Positions 16,912-25,168 of a stretch of 64,000 bases of DNA are shown one piece after another. The notes beneath the pieces are model-generated. The model saw only the letters and a program-made list of their open reading frames with translations, was not told the DNA's origin and ran no database searches. Numbering within the stretch: the stretch's first letter is position 1; the number at the start of each line of letters is the position of its first letter. The position numbers and the translations under genes were made by a program. This DNA is from Faucicola osloensis_B (GTDB lineage Bacteria; Pseudomonadota; Gammaproteobacteria; Pseudomonadales; Moraxellaceae), in assembly GCA_964211495.1 (NCBI GenBank), contig CAXORL010000001.1:1-64000 (forward strand), read 5' to 3'.

Positions 16912-17433
16912 TTACTCTGGGATTTGTATATCAGTGATATCAGGATAAGCTTGTTTGATAAACTCAATTTGTGCAGGGGATTCAATACGTACGATATACC
17001 ATTTGTTAACGTCATCCACCTTATCTTGAATCGCCACGACATGGCTATTAATAGTGATATCATCCATCGTGAATGTTGTCGGGAATATCACATACTCGCG
17101 CCCAGTGGTCGACTGATAGACTTTGGCTTTGCCCAAATCATAGCGATAGTTAAACTTGGCGGTAGCCATATCTTTGAAAGTGTCATCTGCTGTTTGTATC
17201 ATATGGGTTTTGAGGGTAGCAGCATCCATATCAAAACGCTCACCGATTACCACAAAAATTTGCGGTGGCATCAACGCCATAATCGGCGTGATTTGTTTGG
17301 CTTTGATGCTATCCACCACGATTTGCATATGTTGTTCAATGATACGTTCATCGGCTTTATCATAGGCGACAGCTGATAACGATAGCGGTAGCAATGAGCA
17401 CCCTAACATAAGCTTTTCTATTTTTGATTTCAT
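16912..17433 (-). CDS. Secreted protein of unknown function
   Basis: Not recognised. A 173-residue protein with a Sec signal peptide (MKSKIEKLMLGC then a hydrophobic stretch ending SAVA before YDKAD), so periplasmic or secreted. The mature part is mixed alpha/beta with an amphipathic N-terminal helix (DERIIEQHMQIVVDSIKAK) and strands such as REYVIFPTTFTM and WYIVRIESPAQIEF. That layout resembles small NTF2-like or DUF4864-like secreted domains, but I cannot assign one. AAGGAGTATCT precedes the ATG. It follows potD by 54 bp on the same strand and may ride on the polyamine operon. An exact 8-bp tandem repeat (16903-16918) spans its stop codon. Confidence 0.75.
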   Translation of the reverse strand: MKSKIEKLMLGCSLLPLSLSAVAYDKADERIIEQHMQIVVDSIKAKQITPIMALMPPQIFVVIGERFDMDAATLKTHMIQTADDTFKDMATAKFNYRYDLGKAKVYQSTTGREYVIFPTTFTMDDITINSHVVAIQDKVDDVNKWYIVRIESPAQIEFIKQAYPDITDIQIPE

Positions 17434-17487
17434 AGATACTCCTTCATTTAGTGTACTTTTCAGTACCGCTCTTTACCAATTTGTCTG

Positions 17488-18630
17488 TTACATATCCACT
17501 TTGAGCCTATCCCAATACTGCTGATACAGCGCCATTATGTCATCGCCAACGTCTTCACGGAACATGGCATGTTTTAGCAAATCAGCTGGCGGATACACAA
17601 TCGGATTGTTGGCAAGCTCAGGCGGCATTTCTTTTTTTGCCGCCTCATTGGGCGAGCCGTAGCCGATTTCTTCACTAATCATGGCAGCGTATTTGGGTCG
17701 CAAGATAAAATCGATAAACTTATGGGCGTTGTCGTTGTTTTTGGCATTTTTGGGGATGACCATGTTATCCATCCACATAATAGCGCCTTCTTTTGGATAC
17801 ACAAAGTCGAGCTCTGGCATCCCTTGGTCTTGCGCCATGATGACTTCACCGTTCCAAGCCAAGCCCAAGTAAGTTTCCCCTTCCATAAACGGCATGCGCG
17901 GTGCATCTGAATTAAAGGTGCGCACATTGGGCATCAGCTTGGTGAGCTTTTCATACGCTTGTTTGATGGCTTCAGGATTTTTGGTACTGCCGTTATAGCC
18001 AAGGGTCAATAGACTCATGGTGAATACGTCACGGATGTCATTCATCAGCATCACGCGCCCTTCGTACTCTGGCTTCCATAAGTCATTCCAGCTGCTCAAG
18101 CTTGCTTTAGCAATGCGTTTGGTATTGACTGCAATGCCTGATGAGCCCCACAGGTAGGGGATACTAAACTTGTTTTCAGGGTCAAAAGGGGCATTGATAA
18201 AGGTTTTGCCAAGGTTGCCAAAATTGGTTAATTTGGCATGGTCGAGCGGCTCAAGCATCCCTTCTTTACGCATTTTGTCAACAAAATCCGTCCCTGGAAA
18301 CGCCACATCATACTCACCACTACCATTCATCAGTTTAAGTTTGGCATACATGGCTTCGTTAGAATCAAAGGTGCTATAAATAACGTCGATACCTGTCTCT
18401 GCGGTAAAATCTTTAAGCACTTGGTCAGAGATGTACTCCGTCCAGTTATACACATTGACAACCTTGCCACCTTGACTGGTAGTAGGCGCAGACGCCGCAG
18501 CGCTAGTCGCGGTTTCGCTCGCTTTTTGACAACCCGTTAGATTACTTGCCAGACCCCCTGTTAAAACGGCACCGCCAACACCCAAGCCATACCCTAAAAA
18601 ACGTCTTCTATTGAGCATCCGAGATATCAT
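17488..18630 (-). CDS. potD: Spermidine/putrescine ABC transporter substrate-binding lipoprotein
   Basis: Periplasmic polyamine-binding protein feeding PotABC. The leader is unusual: it has a twin-arginine motif (NRRRFLGYG, residues 7-15) and a lipobox (LTGC, Cys34), so it is probably exported folded by Tat and lipid-anchored. The mature domain matches PotD/PotF: VVNVYNWTEYISDQVLKDF at the start, then YDVAFPGTDFVDKM, IPYLWGSSGIAVN, LAWNGEVIMA and FIDFILRPKYAAMISEEIGYGSPN. These include aromatic and acidic residues that line the polyamine site in the family. GGAG lies 6 bases from the ATG. It is the last transport gene of the operon, 10 bp after potC. Whether spermidine or putrescine is preferred cannot be told. 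Confidence 0.92.
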   Translation of the reverse strand: MISRMLNRRRFLGYGLGVGGAVLTGGLASNLTGCQKASETATSAAASAPTTSQGGKVVNVYNWTEYISDQVLKDFTAETGIDVIYSTFDSNEAMYAKLKLMNGSGEYDVAFPGTDFVDKMRKEGMLEPLDHAKLTNFGNLGKTFINAPFDPENKFSIPYLWGSSGIAVNTKRIAKASLSSWNDLWKPEYEGRVMLMNDIRDVFTMSLLTLGYNGSTKNPEAIKQAYEKLTKLMPNVRTFNSDAPRMPFMEGETYLGLAWNGEVIMAQDQGMPELDFVYPKEGAIMWMDNMVIPKNAKNNDNAHKFIDFILRPKYAAMISEEIGYGSPNEAAKKEMPPELANNPIVYPPADLLKHAMFREDVGDDIMALYQQYWDRLKVDM

Positions 18631-18640
18631 ATAATTCTCC

Positions 18641-19444
18641 TTAACGTTTTTGGGTCGATGGTAGATTCATCGACTTTTTGGCAAGTAATAACTGCGAGAT
18701 AATCAGACCCAGTAGCGAGATTGCGAGCAAGATTGTACCAACGGCGTTGACTTCAGGTTTTACCCCGACACGCACCATCGAATAAATCTGTAATGGTAAA
18801 ATCTCAAATTCAGGTCCTGTATTGAACGTCGATACCACCACATCATCAAGTGATAGGGTAAAGGCAAGCACCCAGCCCGCCAAAATCGCAGGCAAAATAA
18901 TCGGTACAAGCACGGTACGAATCATGGTGAATTCATTAGCACCCAAATCACGCGCCGCTTCCAACACGCGGGTGTCCAGGCTAGATAGACGCGCAGTCAC
19001 CGTAATCACCACAAAGGGCAGACAAAAGGTAATGTGCGCAATCAGCAACGTCACAAAACCCAGCTGTATCCCCACAATCAAAAATAACGCCAATAGCGAA
19101 ATCGCCAACACAATCTCAGGTGACATCATCAGCACAAATAGCAAGCTTTGTAGTATCGATTTACCTTTAAAGTCATAACGCTGTAACGCTAACGCTGTCA
19201 AACCGCCAATCGCCGTAGAAATCGTCGCAGCCACTACCGCCAATATGACCGAGTTGATGGCAGCTTGTACCATCGCGGCATTACTAAATAACTCGCTGTA
19301 CCAATGGGTACTAAAACCGCCCCATTGATAGCCGACTTTTGAGGCATTAAAAGAGAAAATCACCATTACCGCAATCGGTGAGAACATCAGCAGATATACG
19401 ATGGTCAAATACAGGCGAGACAGCCATTTCATAGTATTAGACAT
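18641..19444 (-). CDS. potC: Polyamine ABC transporter permease PotC
   Basis: Inner-membrane permease subunit, one of two forming the polyamine channel. Six hydrophobic helices are visible; the cytoplasmic coupling loop that docks on PotA is EAARDLGANEFTMIRTVLVPIILPAI (EAA motif with conserved Gly). Other PotC marks are MFSPIAVMVIFSFNAS in helix 1 and FTLSLDDVVVSTFNTGP after helix 4. The ATG at 19444 (MSNTMKWLSR) is chosen because AAGGGGGA lies just upstream; the frame stays open 14 codons earlier into potB. It begins 10 bp after the potB stop and ends 10 bp before potD, so the genes are cotranscribed. Confidence 0.93.
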   Translation of the reverse strand: MSNTMKWLSRLYLTIVYLLMFSPIAVMVIFSFNASKVGYQWGGFSTHWYSELFSNAAMVQAAINSVILAVVAATISTAIGGLTALALQRYDFKGKSILQSLLFVLMMSPEIVLAISLLALFLIVGIQLGFVTLLIAHITFCLPFVVITVTARLSSLDTRVLEAARDLGANEFTMIRTVLVPIILPAILAGWVLAFTLSLDDVVVSTFNTGPEFEILPLQIYSMVRVGVKPEVNAVGTILLAISLLGLIISQLLLAKKSMNLPSTQKR

Positions 19445-19454
19445 AGCGTCCCCC

Positions 19455-20387
19455 TTATGCCACTTCGTTGTAGTCAGTTTTGCCAATGCGTTTACTACTG
19501 GCTCGATAGGCGATAATCAGCAATGCCATGGCAAGCGTCAATAACACGGACGCCGCGGCGCCAAATGGCCAGTCACGGGCATCTAAAAACTGCGATTTGA
19601 TGATATTACCCACCAGCAAGTTGCGCGAACCGCCCAAGATATCTGCCACATAAAACATGCCCATGGCAGGCAACAGTACCAGCAATACCCCTGAAATAAT
19701 CCCTGGCGTAGTCAGCGGCAAAATCACGTGCCAAAAGGTCTGTAGCTTGTTAGCGCCCAAATCTTTGGATGCCAAAATATAATCGTCACGCAAATCCACA
19801 AATACCGCATACAGGGGTAGGACCATAAACGGAAACAGCAAATATACCAAGCCGCCAATCACCGCTTTTTGGGTATATAAAATTTGTAAAGGCTCGTTGA
19901 TAAGCCCAAGGTTAATTAGAAAGGTGCTGAGTAGACCATTGGCCGCCATAATGAGTTTCACCGCATACAGTCGCACCAATGAGTTGGTCCAAAACGGAAT
20001 CATGAGCAATAACATCAATAATGACTGCCATTTTTTATCGGCTTTACTGACCAGGTAGGCAAATGGATAACCGAGCAACAAACAGATAATCGTCGTCATC
20101 CCTGCCATCGATAGCGAATGCAAAAACACTTTTAAATAAAGCGGATCAATCAATCGAATATAGTTTTCTAGGGTGACCGGCAGTGTTAAAAACTTATCTT
20201 CATCACGCGTCAAAAAACTGGCGGCAATCACCAAGATATTGGGAATCAGGGCAAAAATAATCAACCATGCCCAAATCACAAACAGGGTCGCACGCTGAAA
20301 GCCGCGCCCACCTTGCTTTGTCATAACAGGGGCAGGCGCGGTAGCAGCCGGAACGCTAGAGGTCGAAGGTGAAGTAGTATTATTCAT
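19455..20387 (-). CDS. potB: Polyamine ABC transporter permease PotB
   Basis: Second permease subunit of the polyamine importer. It has six helices with LVRLYAVKLIMAANG after helix 3 and the PotA-docking EAA loop LASKDLGANKLQTFWHVILPLTTPGI, then LLPAMGMFYVADILGGS typical of PotB. The start is the ATG at 20387, which overlaps the end of potA by eight bases (ATGAATAA), indicating translational coupling; no separate Shine-Dalgarno is seen. The N-terminus carries a Ser/Thr/Pro/Ala-rich cytoplasmic leader of about 30 residues before GGRGFQRATL, longer than in E. coli PotB. Function is secure from the conserved four-gene context. Confidence 0.93.
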   Translation of the reverse strand: MNNTTSPSTSSVPAATAPAPVMTKQGGRGFQRATLFVIWAWLIIFALIPNILVIAASFLTRDEDKFLTLPVTLENYIRLIDPLYLKVFLHSLSMAGMTTIICLLLGYPFAYLVSKADKKWQSLLMLLLMIPFWTNSLVRLYAVKLIMAANGLLSTFLINLGLINEPLQILYTQKAVIGGLVYLLFPFMVLPLYAVFVDLRDDYILASKDLGANKLQTFWHVILPLTTPGIISGVLLVLLPAMGMFYVADILGGSRNLLVGNIIKSQFLDARDWPFGAAASVLLTLAMALLIIAYRASSKRIGKTDYNEVA

Positions 20388-21567
20388 CTGGCAAAATCCA
20401 CTCCCAACCATCGACCCAGTCAATACGCACTTCTTGACCCAGTTTATAGTTAAAATTTGGATCGTCTTCGTTAAAATACTCTGACGTTTTGACGATATTA
20501 CCGTTTTTTAATCGAATCACAGAATCTAAGGTACTGCCTTTATAAGCACTGTCTACCACGTTGCCGATTAAGCCTTCATGACCTTCATGGGTGTAGTACA
20601 CGCGGATATCTTCAGGACGCAGCAGTAAGTTGACATTTTGACCGACTTGCACGTCAAATTTTGGACGGGGTAATTCACGAATCGGATGAAAGCCGTCATT
20701 TTGCTCGACCACTTCCACTTTGATGGTGGCTGGGTTGACCTCTAGCACGTTACCTTTAAACAAATTGGTTTCGCCAATAAAGCTTGCGGTAAATAAATTG
20801 GCAGGCGATTCATAGATGCCAATGGGCGTATCAATTTGCTGGAATACGCCGTTTTTCATGACGGCAATCCGGTCAGACATCGATAAGGCTTCTTGTTGGT
20901 CGTGGGTCACGAACACAAAGGTAATACCCAGTTCACGCTGTAAGCGTTTGAGTTCTGATTGCATTTGCTCACGTAGTTTGGCATCGAGCGCTGATAGAGG
21001 TTCATCAAGCAGCAGCATTTTTGGGCGATTCACCACGGCACGGGCGATGGCGATACGCTGCTGCTGACCGCCCGACAAATCTTGCGGACGACGATTGATG
21101 GTATGGTCAAGTTGCACCATCGCCAACGCTTCCCGCACCCGCTGGTCGATTTCGGGTTTGGGCACGCCTTTAAGTTTTAGTCCATAAGCGATATTGTCGT
21201 ACACGTTCATGTGCGGAAACAGGGCATACTGCTGAAACACCGTATTAATCGGGCGTTTTTCCGCAGGTAAGCCTGCAATATCAACCCCTTCTAACTGCAA
21301 ACTACCGGCATTGGGCAGCTCAAACCCGCCAATCAAGCGTAGCAGGGTAGTTTTGCCGCAGCCAGAAGGACCCAGCAGCGTCAAAAACTCCCCATCATAA
21401 ATATCTAGATTGATATTTTGCAAAATTTGGGTATCGCCATAAGATTTGGATAAATGACGGATTTGTAGTAGTACCGGTTTTTGGTTGGTCGGCTGGGCGC
21501 TATCAGGCATAGCTGACGGTGCGTTTAGGGTGGTTTGTGGCGTTGATGCGGACGTTGATGCAGACAT
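20380..21567 (-). CDS. potA: Polyamine ABC transporter ATP-binding protein PotA
   Basis: ATPase that energises polyamine uptake. Walker A GPSGCGKTT, Q-loop FQQYALFPHM, signature LSGGQQQRIAIARAV, Walker B LLLDEPLSALD and switch His in VFVTHDQQEA are all intact. A C-terminal TOBE-type regulatory domain follows (LLLRPEDIRV, VDSAYKGSTLDSVIRL). The start is taken as the ATG at 21567 (395 residues); the frame extends to a GTG at 21573. The first 33 residues are a low-complexity leader, MSASTSASTPQ, whose second to ninth codons come from a 12-bp tandem duplication (21541-21564). It heads the minus-strand potABCD operon, with a 391-bp divergent region upstream. Confidence 0.94.
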   Translation of the reverse strand: MSASTSASTPQTTLNAPSAMPDSAQPTNQKPVLLQIRHLSKSYGDTQILQNINLDIYDGEFLTLLGPSGCGKTTLLRLIGGFELPNAGSLQLEGVDIAGLPAEKRPINTVFQQYALFPHMNVYDNIAYGLKLKGVPKPEIDQRVREALAMVQLDHTINRRPQDLSGGQQQRIAIARAVVNRPKMLLLDEPLSALDAKLREQMQSELKRLQRELGITFVFVTHDQQEALSMSDRIAVMKNGVFQQIDTPIGIYESPANLFTASFIGETNLFKGNVLEVNPATIKVEVVEQNDGFHPIRELPRPKFDVQVGQNVNLLLRPEDIRVYYTHEGHEGLIGNVVDSAYKGSTLDSVIRLKNGNIVKTSEYFNEDDPNFNYKLGQEVRIDWVDGWEWILPDE

Positions 21568-21958
21568 AGGCACAATCTCACGGCAAGGCTAAAATAGCGG
21601 GCTAAAATGGCATATTTATGCTAGGGTCAAAGCGCAATCAGCATGACAACATAAATACAGAGTTTTTCGATAGTTTCACCTGTGAAAATACAGTTAAAAG
21701 TTGCGTTCAGTATAACGGCTAAAATTAAAAAATGTTACTGAAAATTGACCTACTATTCATAAAATTTTAGTGGCTAATTAGTGACTAATTTTAGTCGATA
21801 ATAAGGGGTTGATTTGGCACAAATAAGCAACGTAACTTTTTACCAAAGCCATTAAAATAGCAAGCTTGAACGACTTTTATGTGATGATAATTTAGCCAGT
21901 GACCGATTGAACATTTAGCTATTGAATATTTACTTATTGAACATTTAAGAGACACGCC
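21568..21958. promoter_or_regulatory. Divergent intergenic region between potA and the DUF2252 gene
   Basis: 391 bp without a gene; it must hold the promoters of the pot operon (minus) and the DUF2252 gene (plus). Visible are a short palindrome TTTCACctGTGAAA (21674-21687), a possible operator, AT-rich tracts with repeated TAATTAGTGACTAATTTTAG, and a threefold 15-bp tandem repeat next to the DUF2252 start. No clear -35/-10 pair could be assigned. Confidence 0.4.
21906..21950 (+). repeat. 15-bp x 3 tandem repeat upstream of the DUF2252 start
   Basis: ATTGAACATTTAGCT, ATTGAATATTTACTT and ATTGAACATTTAAGA run head to tail and end 8 bases before the ATG. The last copy contributes AAGA-GA, the only candidate ribosome-binding site. 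Confidence 0.85.
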
Positions 21959-23575
21959 ATGCCTAGCAGAAAAAAGCCTCAAGACCCAACGACTCAAACA
22001 GCCACTCAAACAACGAATGCTCAAACAACAACCACTCAAACAGGTGCAAACAATACGGCTTCTCAAACCACCGCTAACAAAATACTCGCAAAAAAATCAT
22101 CTGCCAAAAAAACAACACCACACGCAACAGCCGCGCTGCCCATCGCTATCGCTTTACCCAAATCCTTACAGCATGCTCAGTGTGTGGATTTGACGCGCCA
22201 TCGCTACCAAGGCAAGCTACTAACCCAAGCAGATAGTATTGCACTTGGCAAACAGCAGCGTAAGGCGTATCCATTAAAAACCTTGGCTGCCATCAGCCAA
22301 CGTCCGACTGCCATCGACGCGCTCAGTCTTTATCATTGGTCGAATCAAGGTCGGTTGACAGCGTTACTACCCATACGAGCCAAGCGCATGAGTGTATCGC
22401 CGTTTACTTTTTTTCGTGGGATGCCCGCTTTAATGCTGTTTGACCAAGCATGGCAGGGGCAACATTCTGGCTTATTTCAGCAGATTTGCGGCGATTGTCA
22501 TGTCAGTAATTTTGGCGGTTATGCCAGTCCTGAACGCAATTTATTATTTGGCATCAATGATTTTGATGAAACCATCGTTGCGCCATTTGAATGGGATTTG
22601 CAGCGACTGGTCGCCAGTATTTTAATCGCCAGCCAAAGTTTTAAGTATGTAGAATCGGTGGGCTATAAGGCCATTGAAAAACTGCTGACCAGTTATCTTG
22701 ATGGATTAGAAGCGCATTGCAGCTTGTCACCGCTACAAGTATGGTATGAAAAAATCGACACCCATAAAATATTGGCAAATACCGAAGACGTGACTGTTCG
22801 TAAACGCCGTCACGCCGATTTTGAAAAGGCCAAAAAAAATGATGCGGTAAAAATGCTGCCAAAATTGACTGAGCGTGATACTGTCACAGGGTTACGCGCG
22901 TTTAAAACGGATGGTGAATTGCAGCGACCACCACGCCGAGGACAGCCATTTTTTGGCGGTAGTCACGCTTTTTTTGACGCTTATCGAGATACCCTAAAGT
23001 CAGATAGACAGGTGTTGTTTGACCGGTATGATTTTACCGATGTGGCACTCAAAGTAGTTGGGGTGGGGAGTGTCGGTACCGTGTGTGCGGTGGCATTATT
23101 CCAAGATGCCGACCATGAGCCGCTGATATTGCAAATGAAGCAAGCCAAAGCATCTATCTTGACACCCTTACTGGCAAAACAATTTAGCCATCAAGGCAAG
23201 CGCGTGGTTGAAGGGCAACAATTGATGCAGGCATCGAGTGATATTTTCTTGGGCTATGCATCGCTCGATAACTTTGAGATGGACTTTTATGTCAGGCAGC
23301 TGCGGGATATGAAGTATTCGGCGTCTCTTGAGACCATGGCGGCTGCCCATTTTTACGAATATATCGAAAGCTGTGGCCATGCCTTGGCGCATGCGCATAC
23401 CAAAGCGGGCAATGCCGATACGCTTATGGGCTATCTGGGCAATGGTAGTGAAATCATTTCTGTCATGCAAGGGTATGCCGAGCAAACTGCCGCTCGCAAT
23501 GCCCAAGATTATGCGCAATTTATGAACCAAATAGCTGATGGGCATATTGCTGTGGCAGGCGATGAAGTATTATAG
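21959..23575 (+). CDS. DUF2252 family protein
   Basis: 538-residue member of DUF2252, a family with a protein-kinase-like fold and no settled function. Characteristic blocks are FTFFRGMPALM, CGDCHVSNFGGYASPERNLLFGINDFDET (kinase-like H-x-x-N and D-F-D motifs), PFEWDLQRLVASI, KVVGVGSVGTVC and the late SCGHALAHAHTKAG. These conserved acidic and histidine residues suggest a phosphotransferase-type site (inference). The first 60 residues are Thr/Gln/Ala/Lys-rich low-complexity sequence with repeated TQT motifs, probably disordered. It is monocistronic, divergent from potA and 122 bp upstream of the carbonic anhydrase gene. A decayed repeat with an indel may span the stop (23563-23595). Confidence 0.88.
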   Translation: MPSRKKPQDPTTQTATQTTNAQTTTTQTGANNTASQTTANKILAKKSSAKKTTPHATAALPIAIALPKSLQHAQCVDLTRHRYQGKLLTQADSIALGKQQRKAYPLKTLAAISQRPTAIDALSLYHWSNQGRLTALLPIRAKRMSVSPFTFFRGMPALMLFDQAWQGQHSGLFQQICGDCHVSNFGGYASPERNLLFGINDFDETIVAPFEWDLQRLVASILIASQSFKYVESVGYKAIEKLLTSYLDGLEAHCSLSPLQVWYEKIDTHKILANTEDVTVRKRRHADFEKAKKNDAVKMLPKLTERDTVTGLRAFKTDGELQRPPRRGQPFFGGSHAFFDAYRDTLKSDRQVLFDRYDFTDVALKVVGVGSVGTVCAVALFQDADHEPLILQMKQAKASILTPLLAKQFSHQGKRVVEGQQLMQASSDIFLGYASLDNFEMDFYVRQLRDMKYSASLETMAAAHFYEYIESCGHALAHAHTKAGNADTLMGYLGNGSEIISVMQGYAEQTAARNAQDYAQFMNQIADGHIAVAGDEVL

Positions 23576-23697
23576 TAGCTAGGAAGTTATTTTAGAAAGT
23601 CATCTTAATGTTTAAAAAAGTTTAAGTTGATAAAAAATATCGCGTTTTATATCATCACAAATTTCGTTATTGTCCCTAGGTGAAAGGAGAAAACCAA

Positions 23698-24339
23698 ATG
23701 CCAAACAGTCACTTACCGCGTCCCGAAACTGCCGAGCAAGCGCTCGAGATGCTCAAACAAGGCAACGCACGATTCGTAGAGAATGTGCAAAATCCCCAAT
23801 CAACCTTGCTAGCGTCTAATGCACTCACCCATGTGCATGAACCGTTTGCGATTATTTTGGGGTGTTCTGATGCGCGCGTGCCTGCTGAGATTGTCTTTGA
23901 TCAAGGTTTGGGTGATTTATTCGTCATTCGTGTAGCAGGCAACGTGGTCGCGCCCTCTCAGATTGGCTCGGTTGAGTTTGCCGCGGAGAAATTCGGTACC
24001 AAGTTAGTCGTGGTGTTGGGTCATTCACAGTGCGGCGCGGTGACGGCTTGTGTGGAGACACTGATCAATCCTGACCAGCAGTTTTCGCCCAATTTACGTT
24101 CGATTGTTGACCGTATCCGTCCCAGTGTTTATAACTTGCATGAAATCTATACCGCCAATGGACAAGACATTGACGCGCAAGAGTTGATTAATCGAGGTAT
24201 TAAAGCCAACGTGCGTATGTCAGTCACCCAGCTCAAACACGGCTCTCGTATTCTTGAAGATGCGGTTAATAATGGTAGCTTAATTATTGTTGGGGCGGTG
24301 TATGATTTGGACACCGGTAAAGTGACCTTTATTGAGTAG
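23698..24339 (+). CDS. Beta-class carbonic anhydrase
   Basis: Zinc enzyme that interconverts CO2 and bicarbonate, probably cytosolic, supplying bicarbonate for carboxylations. The ligands and catalytic pair are evident: Cys56 and Asp58 (GCSDARVPAE, the Asp-Arg dyad) and His109/Cys112 (GHSQCGAV). The ATG at 23698 is chosen because AGGAG lies 8 bases upstream; the frame opens earlier at a GTG (23680) that overlaps this ribosome site. Length 213 is normal. No signal peptide is present. The last codons ATT GAG TAG are repeated in decayed form directly downstream (24331-24380), and a 15-bp tandem array follows at 24401. Confidence 0.95.
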   Translation: MPNSHLPRPETAEQALEMLKQGNARFVENVQNPQSTLLASNALTHVHEPFAIILGCSDARVPAEIVFDQGLGDLFVIRVAGNVVAPSQIGSVEFAAEKFGTKLVVVLGHSQCGAVTACVETLINPDQQFSPNLRSIVDRIRPSVYNLHEIYTANGQDIDAQELINRGIKANVRMSVTQLKHGSRILEDAVNNGSLIIVGAVYDLDTGKVTFIE

Positions 24340-24380
24340 CGAGTATTGAATAGCGAATAGTGAATAGTAAATAGCGAATT
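24331..24380 (+). repeat. Decayed 14-bp/7-bp tandem repeat across the carbonic anhydrase stop
   Basis: ATTGAGTAGCGAGT (with the real TAG) is followed by ATTGAATAGCGAAT, then 7-mers GTGAATA, GTAAATA and GCGAATT. The array looks like successive slippage products of the gene's last codons. Confidence 0.75.
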
Positions 24381-24400
24381 GAGCAACTTACCTAAGCGTA

Positions 24401-24460
24401 ATGTTATGAGCCATGATGTTATGAGGCATGATGTTATGAGGCATGATGTTATGAGAAATG
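24401..24460 (+). repeat. 15-bp x 4 tandem repeat downstream of carbonic anhydrase
   Basis: Four adjacent copies: ATGTTATGAGCCATG, ATGTTATGAGGCATG twice, and ATGTTATGAGAAATG. Copies two and three are identical. It lies between carbonic anhydrase and gloA, in no gene. No spacers, so not a CRISPR. Confidence 0.95.
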
Positions 24461-24601
24461 AGGGCTATATTTTTACCCAAAAGTTAATTAAAATTAAAAA
24501 GTATTGAATTTTTGGCAAACTGTCGCTATTAATGAAGCTTAGTCAACGTCTTTTTCTTTTAAGGTTTTTACTTTTAGAGGCATATTACAATAAGGATCAC
24601 T

Positions 24602-25096
24602 ATGTCAAACTTGTCCGCTACCAATGGGTTTATCTTTAATCACACCATGCTTAGGGTGAAAGACCCGCAAGTGTCTTTGGCTTTTTATCAAGATGTGTTA
24701 GGCATGACGCTATTACAAACCAAACGCTATCCACAAGCGGAATTTGATTTATATTTTTTGGCAAAGCTTACCGATGAACAGGTGGCAAATTTGCCGACCG
24801 ATACTGCCGCTTTAGCCGCATTTACCTTTAGTCAGCCAGGGGTGCTAGAATTGACCCATAATTATGGCACTGAGTCTGATGCAGAGTTTCACTATCACAG
24901 TGGCAACAGCGAACCACAAGGATTTGGGCATATTTGTTTTGCCGTGCCAAATCTGCAACAAGCGGTTGCTTGGTTTGAGCAACATCAAGTCACCTTTAAA
25001 AAACGCCCTGAAGAAGGTGCGATGAAAGATATTGCCTTCATCTTGGATCCAGATGGCTACTGGATAGAAATCGTACAACCAAACTTAATGGGTTAA
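24602..25096 (+). CDS. gloA: Lactoylglutathione lyase (glyoxalase I)
   Basis: Metalloenzyme that isomerises the methylglyoxal-glutathione hemithioacetal to S-lactoylglutathione, the first step of methylglyoxal detoxification. The four metal ligands are in the expected places: His14 (NHTMLRV), Glu83 (GVLELTHN), His110 (GFGHICFAV) and Glu156 (YWIEIVQP). At 164 residues it is the longer type seen in pseudomonads, with an insert around residues 50-77 relative to the 135-residue E. coli enzyme; that type often uses zinc (family knowledge). AAGGATC precedes the ATG. It depends on glutathione, so it is functionally linked to gor in this window. A strong bidirectional terminator follows. Confidence 0.95.
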   Translation: MSNLSATNGFIFNHTMLRVKDPQVSLAFYQDVLGMTLLQTKRYPQAEFDLYFLAKLTDEQVANLPTDTAALAAFTFSQPGVLELTHNYGTESDAEFHYHSGNSEPQGFGHICFAVPNLQQAVAWFEQHQVTFKKRPEEGAMKDIAFILDPDGYWIEIVQPNLMG

Positions 25097-25106
25097 TCAC
25101 CCATTA

Positions 25107-25136
25107 AAAAAAGGGCAATTGTGATTGCCCTTTTTT
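25107..25136. terminator. Bidirectional terminator between gloA and hemF
   Basis: Perfect 13-bp stem AAAAAAGGGCAAT / ATTGCCCTTTTTT with a 4-base loop and T tracts on both strands. A second perfect hairpin, TTAATGGG / CCCATTAA, sits immediately before it across the gloA stop codon (25085-25106). Confidence 0.92.
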
Positions 25137-25168
25137 ATGGTGTTGTATTAAGATTGTGTTTTGTTAAG
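25137..25168 (-). repeat. 16-bp x 2 imperfect tandem repeat across the hemF stop codon
   Basis: On the minus strand CTTAACAAAACACAAT (with the real TAA) is followed directly by CTTAATACAACACCAT, 13 of 16 identical. It lies against the gloA/hemF terminator. Confidence 0.75.

Noticed and set aside
24401..24460. Regular 15-bp repeats considered as a CRISPR
   Set aside because: Copies are adjacent with no spacers, and no cas genes are present.
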